Origin: Bugulina stolonifera
Lineage: Eukaryota; Bryozoa; Gymnolaemata; Cheilostomatida; Bugulidae
Assembly (NCBI GenBank): GCA_935421135.1
Contig: OW285187.1
Location: 6,758,001-6,822,000 of the forward strand
Length of the DNA: 64,000 bases
Reading direction: 5' to 3'
Shown piece after piece: positions 40,377 to 61,800 of this stretch. The first letter of the stretch is position 1, and every line of letters starts with the position of its first letter. The position numbers and the translations under genes were made by a program. The notes beneath the pieces were generated by a model. It saw only the letters and a program-made list of their open reading frames with translations. It did no database searches and was not told the DNA's origin.

Positions 40377-42471
40377 TGTCACCGTTTGACAAAACAAGCT
40401 TCACACAAGAATCTATACTTTATTGTTACTATTACTACTATTACTAAAATGGACTTTACAATTATGTCATATAATTATTGGTATTAGTCTGTAGCATCGT
40501 ATCTGTTGTATTTGTTTTCTTGTGTTAATAATAATATCTCTATCACTGCTTTTCCCTTCAATCCATCCAGCAATATTTTTCGTTTATTCTAATTTATTAG
40601 TAGACTGATCTGTGACTTCATGCCACCCTATAATATGACATACGTTTATAGAAACACTTTTCTTGTATTATTGTAGTATTATTTGGAGCTGTCATATTTT
40701 TATTGTAAGCCTTCCTACATATTTTATATTTAGTTTTTGTTTAAGATGCATACCAGTAGTCAACATTTTGTAACACTGTTGACGGTAGTTACCCTCTATA
40801 TGTTGCTTCCTGCCGAGTGACCCTGATTTACTACAATTTTATTAGTAACTCGTAATAAAGTCTAAGTGAATAAAACTATCATATTTACTATAATTTATTA
40901 AATAATGTTATATGGCAGCATTGTAATTGTAATAAATGTCTTTTGTTCAATAATTGCAACATACTACATTGTGATCATAATTAGTTATAGCAACTGTAAA
41001 GGATACCAGTGGGCATATTATGTCACTTGAGATTTCTATTTTTAGCATGGATTCATGACCGATATTATAATATGTTATTATGGGGGAGGGTGGTAATAAT
41101 AATATTATATTCTCATGTCATACTCATATCTATAATATTCTCTACTATCGTATGTGAGAGTCCAAGTGGTCAAAGAAGGTGAACCAATTTGTTTGGCAAA
41201 AGTTATTGCCTTTGGGGAGTTGCGCACTCTATGTAAAACTGTGCATTAAATGATATCTTCATCACCAACAACTTGATCAAATAATAAGTAAATCAAGTTC
41301 GTTGAATTGTTCAATGCAGTGATCTTAAGGTCTCTACGGGGCGTTAAGGTAATCCCGTTCACTTGTAACACTCACTTGGGACCCAAGGCTAAATAATTGC
41401 TTGATCTTACTTTCTGCAAAGCAAAAGGTATTGGTGAATGTGTGTCAATATGAATATTATATAGCAAATATAATATTAATATTTATATTATTGAAATTAT
41501 AAAAACTGTACTTGGATTATAACTGGGAAAGTAAGTGGGTGCAAATTGCAATTTCTAACTTAATATTGTAGTGTAGCCGTAATCTACCATGTGCATGTAA
41601 GTTTCAAGTGAGAAGACGGTTGAGCCAGGAACTGGTACTCGTCTCATACACTACAGTTAGGTGCAGAAGTGGAGAAATTTGGAAGTTTACGAAACAGTTG
41701 CAAAAGTTGTAGAAGAGTTACGAAACATAGCACTCTGATCACATCAATCATCAGATCATAATCCGACATCATGACCATATTATACTCATACTAATATTCG
41801 TAGATAATCATATTCAGTAGAGTATTCGTAGAAGCTAAAAAATATCATATTGAATTTGGGCTTTGTATTTTCATTTTGCTAATTTTTGTTTTCAGTTTTG
41901 TAGAAAAGACTAGGAGCTAGGAGCAGCATGAGTATTCACTTTCAGTATAATAATAATTATTATAAAAATAATGACACTCAGGCTCAGTAATATACTAATA
42001 CTCACAGCAATACCAAGACTAAACTTGAGTTGCAGTAACTCATGTGTATGGGATATGGATTGGATAGGCTATAGTATGAGTAGGCCTACAGTATTATATT
42101 TTATACTCATACTGCAGTGCTACTTGGGTCTATTCATGTACTAAAAAAAACTAAAAAGAAAACCAAATAAAATGCAAAGTTGAAAGTGACAGAGCAAACT
42201 TAAACTAGCCTACCTACTAGACACACTAAAACAGTGGTCTGGATCTATTTAATTAATTAATGCAAGTTTAGATGTCTATGGTTTTAATTTTATTTATCAC
42301 CAGAATCACGAATGTCGATTATTATGACATGTCATATTAGATATTTGTGCAAGTATGATTTGTGATCACTATTAATTTAGTCGCTCAGAATGTAACCACA
42401 TAGTTATCGATTATAGTACAAGCTATTTCATCTATTTTCTGTAGGTGCAGTAAAATCCTAAAATCTCTCAG
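40377..42471. other. Spacer between the tandem dihydropyrimidinase/CRMP genes
   Basis: The left part is the 3' UTR of the first gene, with two AATAAA signals (40854-40859 and 40869-40874). The rest is AT-rich. No exon, RNA gene or repeat pair was recognised. The promoter of the second gene is expected in the right part. Confidence 0.5.
40854..40874 (+). promoter_or_regulatory. Twin polyadenylation signals of the first CRMP-type gene
   Basis: AATAAA occurs at 40854-40859 and again at 40869-40874, about 480 bp after the stop codon, in the sense orientation. Confidence 0.5.
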
Positions 42472-48114
<5,643 letters not shown>

Positions 48115-51100
48115 CCTCTGTGAGAGTTATGGGAGGAATAGGAGAATCACCATCTTAGTAGTACTAAATTTAGTCTAGAAACCCTTTTTATATCTTTTCT
48201 AGTGGTTTTGCTAGCAGTTTCCTCAATGGAATACAGGGTACCATATTTTTACTGACTGGTTTCCACTGTACGAGTACATCCAGTGTCTTATCCAGTGCCA
48301 TCAGCTAGTCTATGATGAGTGACTGATGTAGCAGTTAAACTTTGTAGAATTTTATATTCTTGATTTCTTATTTTGTATCAGCAATTGCAATGGTTTTTTA
48401 GACTTAACTATTTTGCAAACACAGTAACTACTTAATACATCAGTATTATTGTGGGATATTATTTCATTTACAGAAGCCCTCTTACAAATTATTATATGTG
48501 TTTTATTAATAACCCTGGCAATATTTTATTCTAGTGAAAATTGTTGTTTTGTCTATAGTCTTTGCTATACATGCGATAAACATACAGTTGAGAAACTAAT
48601 GATAGCATGTGCTTGATTCTGCATTTTGTAATTCTACAAAATGATACCAAACATACAGGATGGCTTAGTAATATTTCTATTCCTACTCATGTCGTTGTGC
48701 TACAAACACACTTGTCTTTGGCTAGAAATAATGTTGCCTCTCGCCACACTAATTTATACAAAATACAAATACATCAAAAAATGTGCGCATGATTATAAAA
48801 CATTATGTAGATTGTAGAACATTAGAAAATATTTGTAAAATCAGCAGTTACTTTGGTATTATCATAAATGAGAATATGAAATTAAATAATAGTCAGCAAT
48901 CTTTGCTAATGCTAAGTTCAGCAGTTCTACATGTGTACCTATTGCTTGCCCTGTATTGGTCTTTGACCATTTATGACCATAATTATAACATCATGATGTG
49001 ACGTAATTTTTTACTAGTTCATCATACAGAACAGAATTGACTAGAATTGACTGAATGAAATGCATATACATGTATCTGTATTTGCATAATGCAATGACAT
49101 TTAGGAGTTGTATTCTCTTAATTAACACTCTTCAACTACTTGTGGGTCACGTGGACCTGTGTTGTGATTAAAAAGCGTGATAGCCTTAGGTCCTAAAAAC
49201 AGTACCTTACACTATTGAAGTTGCAACTTCATGCACTAAGTTCAATAAAACTTTTAAGTTATGGTAAGTAGACCAGTGGGAAATCAAGCTAAAACTCCTA
49301 ACCAGGTGAGTCAGTGATGTAGTTGGTGATTGGCAGATTACGCCGCATATTTTGTTTGTATTTGTTTCTATATTAAAGTTTATATTTTATGTAATACAAA
49401 TCCACTTACAACTTTTGTACAAGAGCGGAATTATTTCTTAAAAGGGTATTTCTCAAGACTATGACAGTGTAAGTTGATCAATATGAATATATATTTTGAC
49501 ATAAAATGAAGATCAAGACTTTCTAGTTAAAATTCACAAAACAATTACAATAACAATTCAATTGCAGGTTCCAACGTCACTTAGCTTGTAATGTACATGC
49601 ATGTCTGCGGTTTTTATTCATTTCTCATTATTATTATTATACTTATTATATTCGTTGCGGTGTATCATGTGTTATAGACTATGGTCTATACTCTATACTC
49701 TATTTAGGTATTCAAAACCATCTTTTCAAAATAACAATTTTGATAATATTTTTGCATAAATGGATAGAGCAACATCTCAGCATCATTTTGATATGTAAAT
49801 TGTGTATCTACTGTGTATACTTTTCATGTTACAAGTGTTTTAAGATGAGCTGTCTGCCCTACCCAGAGGTAGGGAAAAGTCTCCGTTGGCTTTAGTTGAT
49901 GCTAATTCCTACGACGTTACGCCATGCGGTATGTTATTTACTAAGATCTAGCATACTCGTCAGCTATTGGTTAGTAGGCATTATATTAAATCATGGGCAA
50001 TGCAGTGTAGCCACAATGCCTAGTACATGTATGCCTACTATTCATATTGTACAATATACATGTAGTTTCATATAGGGTATATTATGTAATAATGCAGACT
50101 ACTAGTAATATGCAGCCTACTAGTAATAGTAATGCAGCCCAACACAGATACATGTGCATGGCTACATGACTATATGAATGACCATCACTCCAAAAAAGCT
50201 GCACAGAATACAACTACTCATCAAACATGTTTTATGTTTCAGAGCAAAAACAATGTGCATGAAGAGTCTAGATAGTAGCTGGCAGTATACCATTACCCTA
50301 TAGCCAACTGGATTAGAGCAGGAGACAGACTAGAAGTGCAATGGAACAGCCCTACAATTAATCTACAACTGAAATTGACTTACAATTTATATATTCTGTA
50401 TACGAAATATAACCTAGGCTTTTCAATTTCAACTATAAGGTAGCCATTCTGATATATCAAGTGTGTCATCAACATGGCACAATGACAACAATATAATAAT
50501 ATCAATATAATATGCATGTAGTCATGAGCATGCTGACTTATACCCAACAAAACAACATATTCGTCTATGCAGATGATCATACATCGGCACAACTATTACT
50601 ATATCACTAGAGCATGTTAATTCTAATTATTATAGTAGGCATCTAAATATACATGTAATGATGTATATGGCTAATATGCTGTGAGATAGTGTTCCATAAT
50701 TAGAATATTCAATATTTAATTTCACTTGAATATCCAAAGAATAGAGCTTCGAATGCAGAATCAAGTCTGAAAATTCATCAGGAACTACTCAAGTAAAGGA
50801 TAAATAATCTTGCCATGCAGCTTATTGTATAATAATACATGTGTAGCATTTCCATGATAATTATGGCATAATGCAATACATGGCTGTACCTGATAAACAG
50901 GTACATGTAGGTAGAGCTTGTTATCATAATCTACAACACTGCTCATAAGAGAAGATAACTCTATCGAAGAAATCATGCGTGCTGATTGGCTGTTTCGCTC
51001 AAGGCGGTCACCTTATTGGACAGAAGAAAATGAAATGGAAACTAATTTTTTTCTGACAACTTGGTTTTAATCTGTTAATTTTTAAGGATGTAGAAGGCAT

Positions 51101-52820
51101 CAGCTACAACAAAGTATATAGTTAGGATAATCAGACATTTTCGCATAAGACAAAACATAAATTATGACATTTCTCATAGTGCACCATTGTTATTAGACTA
51201 CATGAAAATGATGACTTTTGAGGGGCTACAGTGGCTCACCCTGCATAGTGATTGGTTAATTGACACTGGGAATGTAGCCTGTGGTTTGTGGTTAATTTAA
51301 TACAATTTATTTTATGGTGATAGACCTAATAGGTTTAGAGTTATTGAACTTTTCCTGAAGCATGAGTGTGCGCCCAGTGTGCGCCCTAAGGCTGGAGAAA
51401 ATTAACACAGGTCTGCGAACGCAGTTTAGTCACGTGATTTTCTCGCGTTTTGAATACCTACTCTATTATAGGTATAAGTACATAGGCCTACTATTACTAT
51501 ATACAATGTAATTGATAGTTCCCTCTATTACTTTAGCTATGTTATGTTTATTGTATAAGTAGATCTCTATAATTTGTAGGCTATAAGTACATGTAGTTCT
51601 GTAACAGTGACCACAAGACCTACTGCAATTCAGTCTTTTACTTTTTGAAGAAGACACACTGAAGCCCTATTTACGATCAGGAGGCTGGTGTCTGCAACAG
51701 TAGTATAGGTTATACATGTATATTCAATGCACTATCCTATGTTTGTATGCTGATGTTGGAAAAACAGTTGGACAAGGCTCTCTACACAGAAGAAATTTAC
51801 AATTTATGGCTATCAAAGTAGCCATTCATCGTCTATTATGTATTATTGGCCGGAATTTGTCATTATTTGATGCGGAATTGGGTCTAAATTGAAATTTGGC
51901 AGCCTGTGTGTGTTGGGAATTACATTGAGGCCTTGCATGTTATGTCGGATTATAAAAAGCAACTTTAGAAACCAGGCATTATGCTTGTGAGCAGTTGTAC
52001 AAGTAGGTGAAATGACATAAAAATGGTATGCAGCCATGTTTTATTTTAATCAACATTTGTGACAGTTGAACAAAAATATGTGGGTAATATCTTCCTGTGA
52101 CTGATGTGAGCAGCTTGTTGATGCTAACCATGTGTATACCAGTAACAAACTATGAAACAGATGCTTTACCCCCATCAAGCTCACAGTTTGTTAACAAGCT
52201 GTCAGTAACATTCCCTTTATCAAACCTGAACAGTGGGTAGAATATGAGAGAGCTAATTGAAGCACTGCTGTAACAAGTCACACTATAACCTACATTATTG
52301 TAGTCTGACTAGGCCTACCATTGACTTCCGCTGATTACATTCTGGATTTTGTCAGTGTTTCCTTCCTACATGATTTCAAGCGGAACAAAATTTTGAAAAT
52401 TACATTTATACATAAATCATGGTGGCTGAGACACTCACTGATTCATAGTTTGTTGTTTCTATCAATGTTACTGTTTAGACATGGAGTGTTTCAGTTTTTG
52501 AATGATCTTGCGCAATATTGTAGCTGTCATGGTTTTCAACATGTGCCAATTCATATCTATGATGCTGGGTTCCTTTACCATATTTTCCTGTTTTTGTGAT
52601 ACATAGTTGTTTTTCAGTGATAGCGAAGTCATTACCATCATTGACTGCTTGACAGCCATATTACAGTAGCTTATCAGGGTTCTGGTCTTTGACTTATTTA
52701 GAAAAACCTTCAAACTGACTCATTTATTCAATTCTCCTGTCTTCTAGAGGAGTTACTCTACACTCTACAGGATAAGCTTCATTGTTATTGAGGAGTTTGA
52801 CTGCCTTTTCTCTGGAGCGT
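48115..52820. other. 4.7 kb spacer without a convincing gene
   Basis: Contains the 3' UTR of the DPYS gene at the left; an AATAAA lies near 49243. The rest is AT-rich. A short open stretch near 52130-52240 reads like possible coding sequence (PVTNYETDALPPSSSQF) and ends at a stop, but no splice partners or family could be assigned. Overlapping frames at 52321-52713 on both strands are likewise unassigned. Confidence 0.45.
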
Positions 52821-55800
52821 ATGAACAGTATGGGTGGATATAATCTAAGCAGAAGCCAGAAACTATATATATTTCTTCTGGTAACACTCTCCTGTCTCGT
52901 ACACAACACATGTAAGTATTAACAACACACATGAGTAGATACAACGCTGGTGTCTTTCCATATTGTTTCATGTGTTTCTACACTAATAATGGATCAATTG
53001 GTCATCTTTTTTCGTAGTCGTTTAGGTTTGAGGGTTTTTGAACTGGGTTCGTAGCAGCTAGTATCAGGAATATAGGCTTGTACCTATGGTTGGAAGTGTA
53101 GGGCCTATAACAAATGCTAGTTTGTGGTGTTCAATTTGGATACCCAATTATAACTATTCAATTAGTATTTTCAGGAAATTAGAAAAGCTTTTGTAATCTT
53201 ACTTTGTTTTAATTAATGACATGAATATCCAGACTTTTCACTTCCACCTTTAGTTGTACAATATTATATTAAAATGCATAACCTGCTATTGACTCTTGTA
53301 TTTGCCTATTTATAGCATTGTGAAGATTGGATAGTTGATTTAATTGTGTTAGTGAGGAAATACAATGAACTAACTAAATAACTCTCTGAAGGCTGTTGTG
53401 TACATTTGACTTGTTAAATACTTCAGTAGTGAGTCATTTGCATACTAGCTGACTATTGATTGACTGAGTAGAAATACCTTATATATATCTGATAACCAGT
53501 AATGATGAATATAATCTACTACTTGTATTAGTATTGTTATAAAAGTAAATGAATCACAGGTTCTATACCTATTAGTAGGCAGATTAGCAGCTAAACAACA
53601 CTCACAATTGTTACTATTGTAGATACACACAGTGTCAGTTAATCAAAATCTTTTGTGTTTATCTTGTCAGTGGGACATTCAAATAGGGTAGTACTAATAC
53701 AATAATATTATACACACCTATTAGCTATTAGTGTACTTGTATTTGTAATGTACTAGGCCTACTGTATACCTGATAGCTTGTATAGATTCACATGCTAATG
53801 TGTAACTAAACAAATAAACTACAGCACTAATCAAATCAGATAGCATGTGACAGGAATTAAGGAATTTATACCAAACTAAAGTAGTCAACTCTAGTATGTT
53901 CAGCTAGACTAAATCACTGGCAGCTCATCAGCAGTTGCACTTCTTGTATACAATATAATGGATAGAAATCCATAATATCTAAGATAAATTGATAGATCAA
54001 ATAGATTTAGAAAGATTAAAATATTATTCTATATTAAGCCAGGCCTCCTTCTAATAGGTTGTATTACAGTTTGATCTATATGTATATGAGCTATGTACAA
54101 GCATGTAGGATAAAACTTCTGAGGTCCGTTAAATAGGATGGCCAAGTGGCTCGACAGTAACAAAACAAAAACAAATATTCACTTCTCTTTATTAGTATGA
54201 AAATAGAAATAGACCTAGTCTACTTGTGATTGCAGATGGCGATGCTCCCCCAGATATACGTCTCTTCACACTTCTAGCTGGTGGAGGCAACACTGAATCT
54301 GGAGTTACAGTGCTGGAAAACTCCTCATTGACTGTACTACAAAGCGTGAAAGGGGAACCCACCCCAACTGTTACATTCTATAGAAATGGCGAAGTTTTTT
54401 CATCACCCCGTGTAAGGCCACCCACAATGCAATAGTGTACTTTGCTTACATTGGCCTGCATGCTCTTTATGGGTAACACTTATTTAGTCTTTGTCTTGTG
54501 GGTTCTTGTGGGTGAGTAAACCTAGGTTTTGTAAGCTTACAGTGTAGGAGATGCTGCTTGTTTTACAGGACGCTGTCCTTCGGATAGCTCGAGTAACACG
54601 AGAGACAGCAGGCTTGTTTTGGATGGTGGCAAACAACTCTTTGGGAGCAGCCATTAGCAACAAATATAGACTCGAAGTATACTGTAAGTTCGCCTCTGAC
54701 TTCATCTTGTAGTACCTAATATTCATACAATACTCTCGTCTGTCTACAATCATGTACTGGACACGGGTTATGCAATGCCGCCTGCACACATGTATTGTAT
54801 AGGAATATAATGTTGTAATCAACATTGTGAGACATGGAAATAATTTGTGCAAATTATATCTTCAACATACTGCAACGTTGTGCTACTTGCCATAAAGTGC
54901 ATAGAGTAAGTGCATATTTTTTGCTAAAAGTTAAGCTGCTCAATTTTATTATTATATATTTGAACATGTTACTCTAAGTTATAAACAATTTTTTAAACTT
55001 TAAAATAAAAAAGCTTCAGCCATATTCTGTTCACTCACAAGTTTGCCAAGTCTTATCGCGTTGGCAGTTGTACAATCTTTCGACTCAGTTAACTTGCATT
55101 CAACTAAATATATATGTTGTGCAGCAGTAGACCAAGACATTTCTGGCAAAAGTGTCCAGTTACAATGTAGATATGTCAGTGTGGTGCATCTCCAATAACA
55201 AAACTATTTCGTCTGTGTGTCAAACGTCATAGCTAGATGTCTCATCCCGGATGGACATTTACAATTTATCTTGACTTTTGATGTTGTAGTTTTCGAACAG
55301 TGGACTGATTCCAGTGATATAAGCAAAGTCCGTGTCAACTCTGGTGATGCACTTAAACTGGATGTGCCGCCATTGAATGCTAACCCTCCACCAGATAGAG
55401 ATATTATAACATGGTTATACGCGACGTCACTTCAAATCAACTCGCCAATCAATCGAGTGAATGAGAATGAAAATGTGTATATAACAGAATCGGCTCAGCT
55501 GATTGTTTTAGATTTGGAATCATACTACGATGGCAGGGCCTTTCGGGCCAATTACACCAATCTTTATACATCGGATAAAACCAGCAGCAAAGTGTTTGAA
55601 GTTGAAGTAACAGGTGGGTGGTTAGACGTGGGCCCTACATACCATGTGCATACCAATATGATACAATATTGACCATTTCTAACAGGCCTAGTTGGGGGTC
55701 ATATGTATATGAATGTATGCTGTACATGTACTGTATGGGATTGGTGGTAGCAGATGGATCTCAATTAATGTAAGAGATTGTTGTATACTTAGTGCTAACA

Positions 55801-58800
55801 TGTATGTACCTGTAGGATGTGCATTACATGTAGAGATCGATAGACATACTTACATGTTCATGGATATGATAATATACTTGCATATATTCATAAATATACA
55901 CATCACCCACAATGTAGATATGCCATTATTGCAGATACTGGCAGGACAACTATAGCACCAGAATTTGTGATAAGTTTACCGGCAGAGTCACTTGTTGAGG
56001 AAGGAAGCACTCTTGAACTGGTCTGTGTTGTCAATGCCAAGTAAGTGGTGGTCATGGACTCAACATTTTGCCATTTTGCACATCTGCATTCACATAGGTT
56101 AGGTGGTTATTGTTGAAATGCAGAGTGGTCATCACGGTTCCTGATCAAGTCTGTATACCTCATCAAATGAATGAAAGTTTGACATAGTTGATTATAGACG
56201 AGTCCACAGCTACATGTACCTGTAGCAAGTTGCTCAGGTAGTAGTGGATGTAGCTACCTGTTATATCAGATATACTGACATGTTTTAGACCGAAGAGTGC
56301 TATCACATGGTGGAGAATACCTGCAGGGGGCGGACCTCGTCAGAGATTTAATAACGGTCGGCTGTCAAGAAACGCCAGAGAGAATTCTATAAACAACGTG
56401 GTGAATGGAGAGAAGTATCAGTGTGAGAGTGGAACAGGCGGTCAAACCATAGTCAGCGAAACAACAGTTATTGTTACACGTATGTACGAACCATAGCCAG
56501 CAAATCAACAGTCCTTATTATAGCTCTATTTATTTCCAGAGTCATCCCCCTCCCCGCTCGCTTTTTACCAATTTTCTCACATTGGACAAGTTTTACTATA
56601 TGGAGTCAGTGTTATAACTTTGCTACTACAACTATTAATGTTTTATTTGTGGAAAAGGGTAAAAAGTGGCATTGGCATGATTTCTAACTCATTACTCAGC
56701 CGATAGCAGTCTTATAGATAAGGATGTGACAAGAGCTCATATGTGGAATACTGTCATTGTTAGACTGTGAATATGTTCACTATTAGTTACATTGTAGTAC
56801 ATAGCTGAGGCTGTATAAACTCATCAACTGACTCTATTTTATAGAATTGAGATTCCAACAGAGATTACATAGTAGATACAATACTGACCTTGGCAGCAGT
56901 CAGCAGCTACCCTGCTCTGTCACCAGCAACCCGCCTGCCAACTTCACTTGGTACAAGAATGCAGTGGCCATTGTGCCACAGGACAGGTAATTACAGACAA
57001 CCTACATGTACTCTTGTAGCTCTTTAGGACCTCTCTAATTGAACAGCTACCTGCCTGTCAGTCATATTAGGGTCTGGTTTGCTTGGAAAATACTGTCTGT
57101 TTGATTAGACTGATTTATAAGCCTTTACCTTCTGTTCTAACAAGTGGCTGTTCCTCTTGCCGCTTCCATAACTATAAAATATGTCACATCTGAGTACCAT
57201 ATGAAACACTACTTGTTGCAATTTCTTTGTTTTCATAATTATATTTTACGCTTTGGTGAATATCAACATTATAAGTTATCTAGTAGTATGAACTAGTACT
57301 ATCATTACCTACTCATACTCTACCCTCTTTGCTTGTGCTGTCATGTGTTCCAACACTTGCTCTAATAAAGATGGATTAACCTCATCAATGATCTAATCCG
57401 GTGGATTAATATTAATTGAACATTTCATGATCAAATTATTCAATGTCGGTCATTACTAAATCACTGCCTATGATTAGTGCCCATTCAACTCAGTTTACTG
57501 TCCTTACAATCACTTCTAGTGTTTTGTGATCACTTATTAATTTTCTGGTTTGATTAAATATAGTGGGGTCTATGATTTATATTATATAGGTAAATGATTC
57601 AATCATGTATACATGTTGTATATAATATTATATGATAATATCTGCCTGATTGATCCCATCAATTGATGTAAGATGATTAGCTAAAAGGGAGCACTGATTA
57701 CATTGTATTATATTGTATGTAGATTGATAGTGTCACCTAATGGAACTCTGACAATAATAGACGCTCAGCTATCGGATGCTGGAGTCTACCAGTGTATGGC
57801 AACTAACAAGGAGAGAACCATCTCTGACCAAACATACCTAAGACTAAATAGTAAGTACACACTTTGATGGAATATTTAATAGTGTCTTGGGGATGCAAGT
57901 TTCTATCACAGTTCCATTTGATAAAGGAATTTTTGACTGTTTCCTACAATGGTATTATAAAACAACCAGCACCTTTGTGCCAGGGAAAATCTAGGGTAGG
58001 TCAATGAATGGGCTGGAGATGGTTTGCGTCTGCAAACCAAAATCAAAAGCCGGTTTCACTTTCAGTGTAGGTTGGATTGGTCTAAGGGTTTTGAAGATAT
58101 TTGCTATTACATACGTAGTATTGCTATTGCTATTGGTTTTGTTGATTCATTGCATTTCAGTATAGCCCGAGTTCTAAACTTTACTTGATCTTAGATTGGT
58201 AGGTTGGTAATTAAGTTTCATCACCAAGCACCTCTATACCGACCTCATCTTGGTTATTAGTGCATTTCAAATATTGTATAATACCTTTTTTTACTATACT
58301 AGGCTGCTGTGTCTAATTGAATGCTCAAATTATCTATCAAGTTTTTTTTTATAGAATAAAGGAATCTAAATACAACTCATTATAGTAACCAAGAGTATCA
58401 GTTAATAATGATAGCAAACTAGCAATTACATGGTAAAGTGTTGTAGTGCATCTACCTGACACGCCATAATATAATATATTATTATTATTCTATACAAGTA
58501 CAAGTATATTATGTATGTAGAAATGCAGGTTGTCAGCTGGTGTACATTATAAATCATCCTGATTTACTGAGCTATCACAAACATGCCGTGGCACACAATA
58601 GAAATTCTTTACAGGATGAATAATGACACGACTGACGAGATTGCCACAAAATCATTGGTTAACACATCTTAGCATTTCCATTTTTAAATCTACTAGAGTG
58701 AGTTCTTGGTCTATCTATTCATTGCCTACTAGCTGACAGCTACTACCACCAGTGGTGTGCTATAGCAGGCAGCTATACCACTAGAGTTGACCTGAATGTG

Positions 58801-61800
58801 TGCTTTGGTAATTAGAATATAATGAGGGGTTGATGATTCTACCACAGTGTGTTTCATCAAGTTTTGTTTGTAAATATAATGATTTGGATGTTAGTAATTC
58901 CTGTGGTCTATAACAACTTTTTTATGTTCAAAGCAGCGGCAGCTGACTGGGTCATAAAAACCACTTTTAGTTAGTCACTAGGGAAAAGTTATCAAAATAT
59001 AACTGTTGACCTACATGCCTACATACTGACATGCTATATAAATCTACATCCTGAATGGTGAATACTTCAACAATTGAGGTAACTTTGCCGAGCAATTGCT
59101 TTGTTTACTGGTAAATTATATCTGCAATTTATTTCCTAAATTTTTTTGGCTGTTGTAGGTTTCATACATACATTTTTACTTCGGCATAAGAAAGATTAGC
59201 CTATATTTTTATAAGCCTTCACACCACATGTGCAGTAGTTCACAGCATGTAAAACTTTAATTTTTAGAAGGTTTGGAGTGATTCCAATGTCGTATAAAGT
59301 CAACATTGAGCTAATATAACCTGTATATCCATGTTACAGGTTATCCTCCAGTGTTTACTCGGCAGCCTGAGAACCAGACTCTGCTCACTGGGGGCGGGGT
59401 GTCCATATCCTGCCATGTTGATGGTCAACCTACCCCTTCCATATACTGGAAGTTCAGTAAGTACATCTGGTGGTTTTATCATACAACCAGTGTTCTACAG
59501 CTTATAAATCCACTCAGTGGGTACCCCCTTATGCTATGTTGGAGTAGGCCTATATGTCTATTAAGGGATCATGAATTTCTAGTTTTTACATTCATGATGT
59601 TATCCTCTTTCCAGTCCCATTAATCATTGGATGTCATTATAGTGGTTCTTTATTGCTAAAATACTGAGATTAGATGCATGAATATCCAACTCCGCTCTTC
59701 CAACATTGCGTTTGATCCATCAGACCTGCTGACTGGATGTAGCCCATGTCCCAATAGATCTCTCGGTATCAAATATGTGACTGGTCACTGTGTCTTTATA
59801 TACAGCGTCAGTTTCTAAAGCTGTGCTCATAGTACATGTATATGACTGAACTATTCACCTACTTGTGAAATATAGAACATGGTGATCCAAGTTCTGTGTG
59901 AACAAAGTTTCATATGAGTGGTACTGAGTAAATCACTAGTCGAATGCTTACATTATTCTCGTTAATATCAATCTAGCTTACACCAATGTGGTGCTGGCAG
60001 AGAGCACCTGAACTTGACTACCCATGTCAATTCACTAGTGAACCTCTCTAACCTACAAACACATGCTGAATCACCTACTTGATTTAGAGTATAAACATTC
60101 CACGGTGAATATGTTTGGTTGTTCCTTCAGAATCACAGCCCGGTGTAGGTAATGAGAACAAGGAACTGAGCCATGGAGGTAGATATGCAATCACCCCTAA
60201 TAGTTTGAATATTGCTACAACAACATGGAAGGACAGCGGTGTCTATACTTGCAAGGCTAACAACAGCTTGGCTGTGACTCAGGCCTCAGCTCATGTTTCT
60301 GTATACAGTGAGTACCAAATATTTCTGTTCCTACTGGAGAAAATTAACAGCCATACAAAATGCATGACCCAAACTGAACTGCTGTCTGCTACATCCTTGT
60401 GTTTCTTTAGATGAAAAGATGGGACATAATTTTAGTCCTGTTGTTATGGTAGTAAAGAAGTCCATAGTTTTCTACTCTTGTTAGGCTCATAGTAATTTAG
60501 AGCTGACTGTGGGAAACACAGTATTCGCTGTTTGTGGAACTTGAATTCAAATTTATGATTGCTATTCTTGCTATGGAGTGGCCATTATTAATTACATGCA
60601 GTTATGATAATGAAGGAACTTGCCCTTCAGAGTGATGGATTAACTTCATTCTATTCAGGCCATCTAAATAGTCAACTTACACTTGATCTGTCAAAAATGC
60701 TAATTTGGGATCATGGACTTTGGTATAGAAATAGGAAAATATCATAGCAACCACTTACCAGCATTCCTGTTCTTTTTGTTCTATGTTTATATATATACAT
60801 GTATGTTGTTATATTGGTATTTGCATTTTATACACGCATGTAGATATTCTATATGATATATATGTAAACTCATTGTTGGCCGGTTCCGTTACAGATCGCA
60901 CATCTATTAGACAAGAGCGGTATACCCCTGAAGAATCCAAGTCATCTAGAGTTGCTCGCTCTTGTATGCTAAACAAAGACTCTCGCATAACTGCCCAAGT
61001 TCTCTGGTTTAAAGACGATGTTCTAATAAGTGCGAATCAATTTCGTTCTCTTGAAAATGGAAACCAAACTTTGAGGTTTAAATCGTTACGTCCTCTCAGT
61101 GATGAAGGAACCTTCACATGTAAAGTGTTCTCTGATGCTGGGAATGCTACAAAGTCTTACAATATTATTGTCATAAGTGTGCCCGATGAACCCACAGTGA
61201 CCGGCGTTTCTTTGGCCAGTGCCCCACGAACGGTCACCATTACCTGGAAGAAGGGATTTGATGGTAATAAACCAATCCTCAACTACATCGTCAAATCCGG
61301 GAAGCCGGGTGATCGGCCAGGTAGGTCTTGTTACTGCAATGCATCCAGTTGGATCTCTCCTATTTTATCATATCTCTCTCTCATTTCATTTGATGACATT
61401 ATTTCTGGTTGTCTTTTCTGTAGAGGATTTTGTCACTCTGAGTGATAGTATAGCCCCTGATCAGAGGAGTTATGACGCTGGAGGTCTAACACCGTCTAGT
61501 TCCTACCAGTTTCTAGTGTCTGCAGTCAACTCTATTGGAGAAGGTAACCCCAGCGCACGAACACAAGTTGTTACTATTCCTGCAGAAGGTGAGCAACAAT
61601 ATACTCTAACATGGTATAGAGTTTAGTGACTAGCAGTACTATACTTGTGACGTTGAACTGAGTCACAGTTATTTTATATTGTTGAACATTAGTAGAATGA
61701 CTCTATTTGTGCTTGTTTGGTATTTCACAAACAAGTATTTGAATCCAAACACGGCACCTGATTTTACATTACTAGTTAGAAATAACCTACATGCACACGT

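Noticed and set aside
52321..52713. Overlapping plus and minus frames of 80-90 codons
   Set aside because: Neither could be linked to splice sites or a known domain. Opposite-strand overlap in AT-rich DNA argues for chance.
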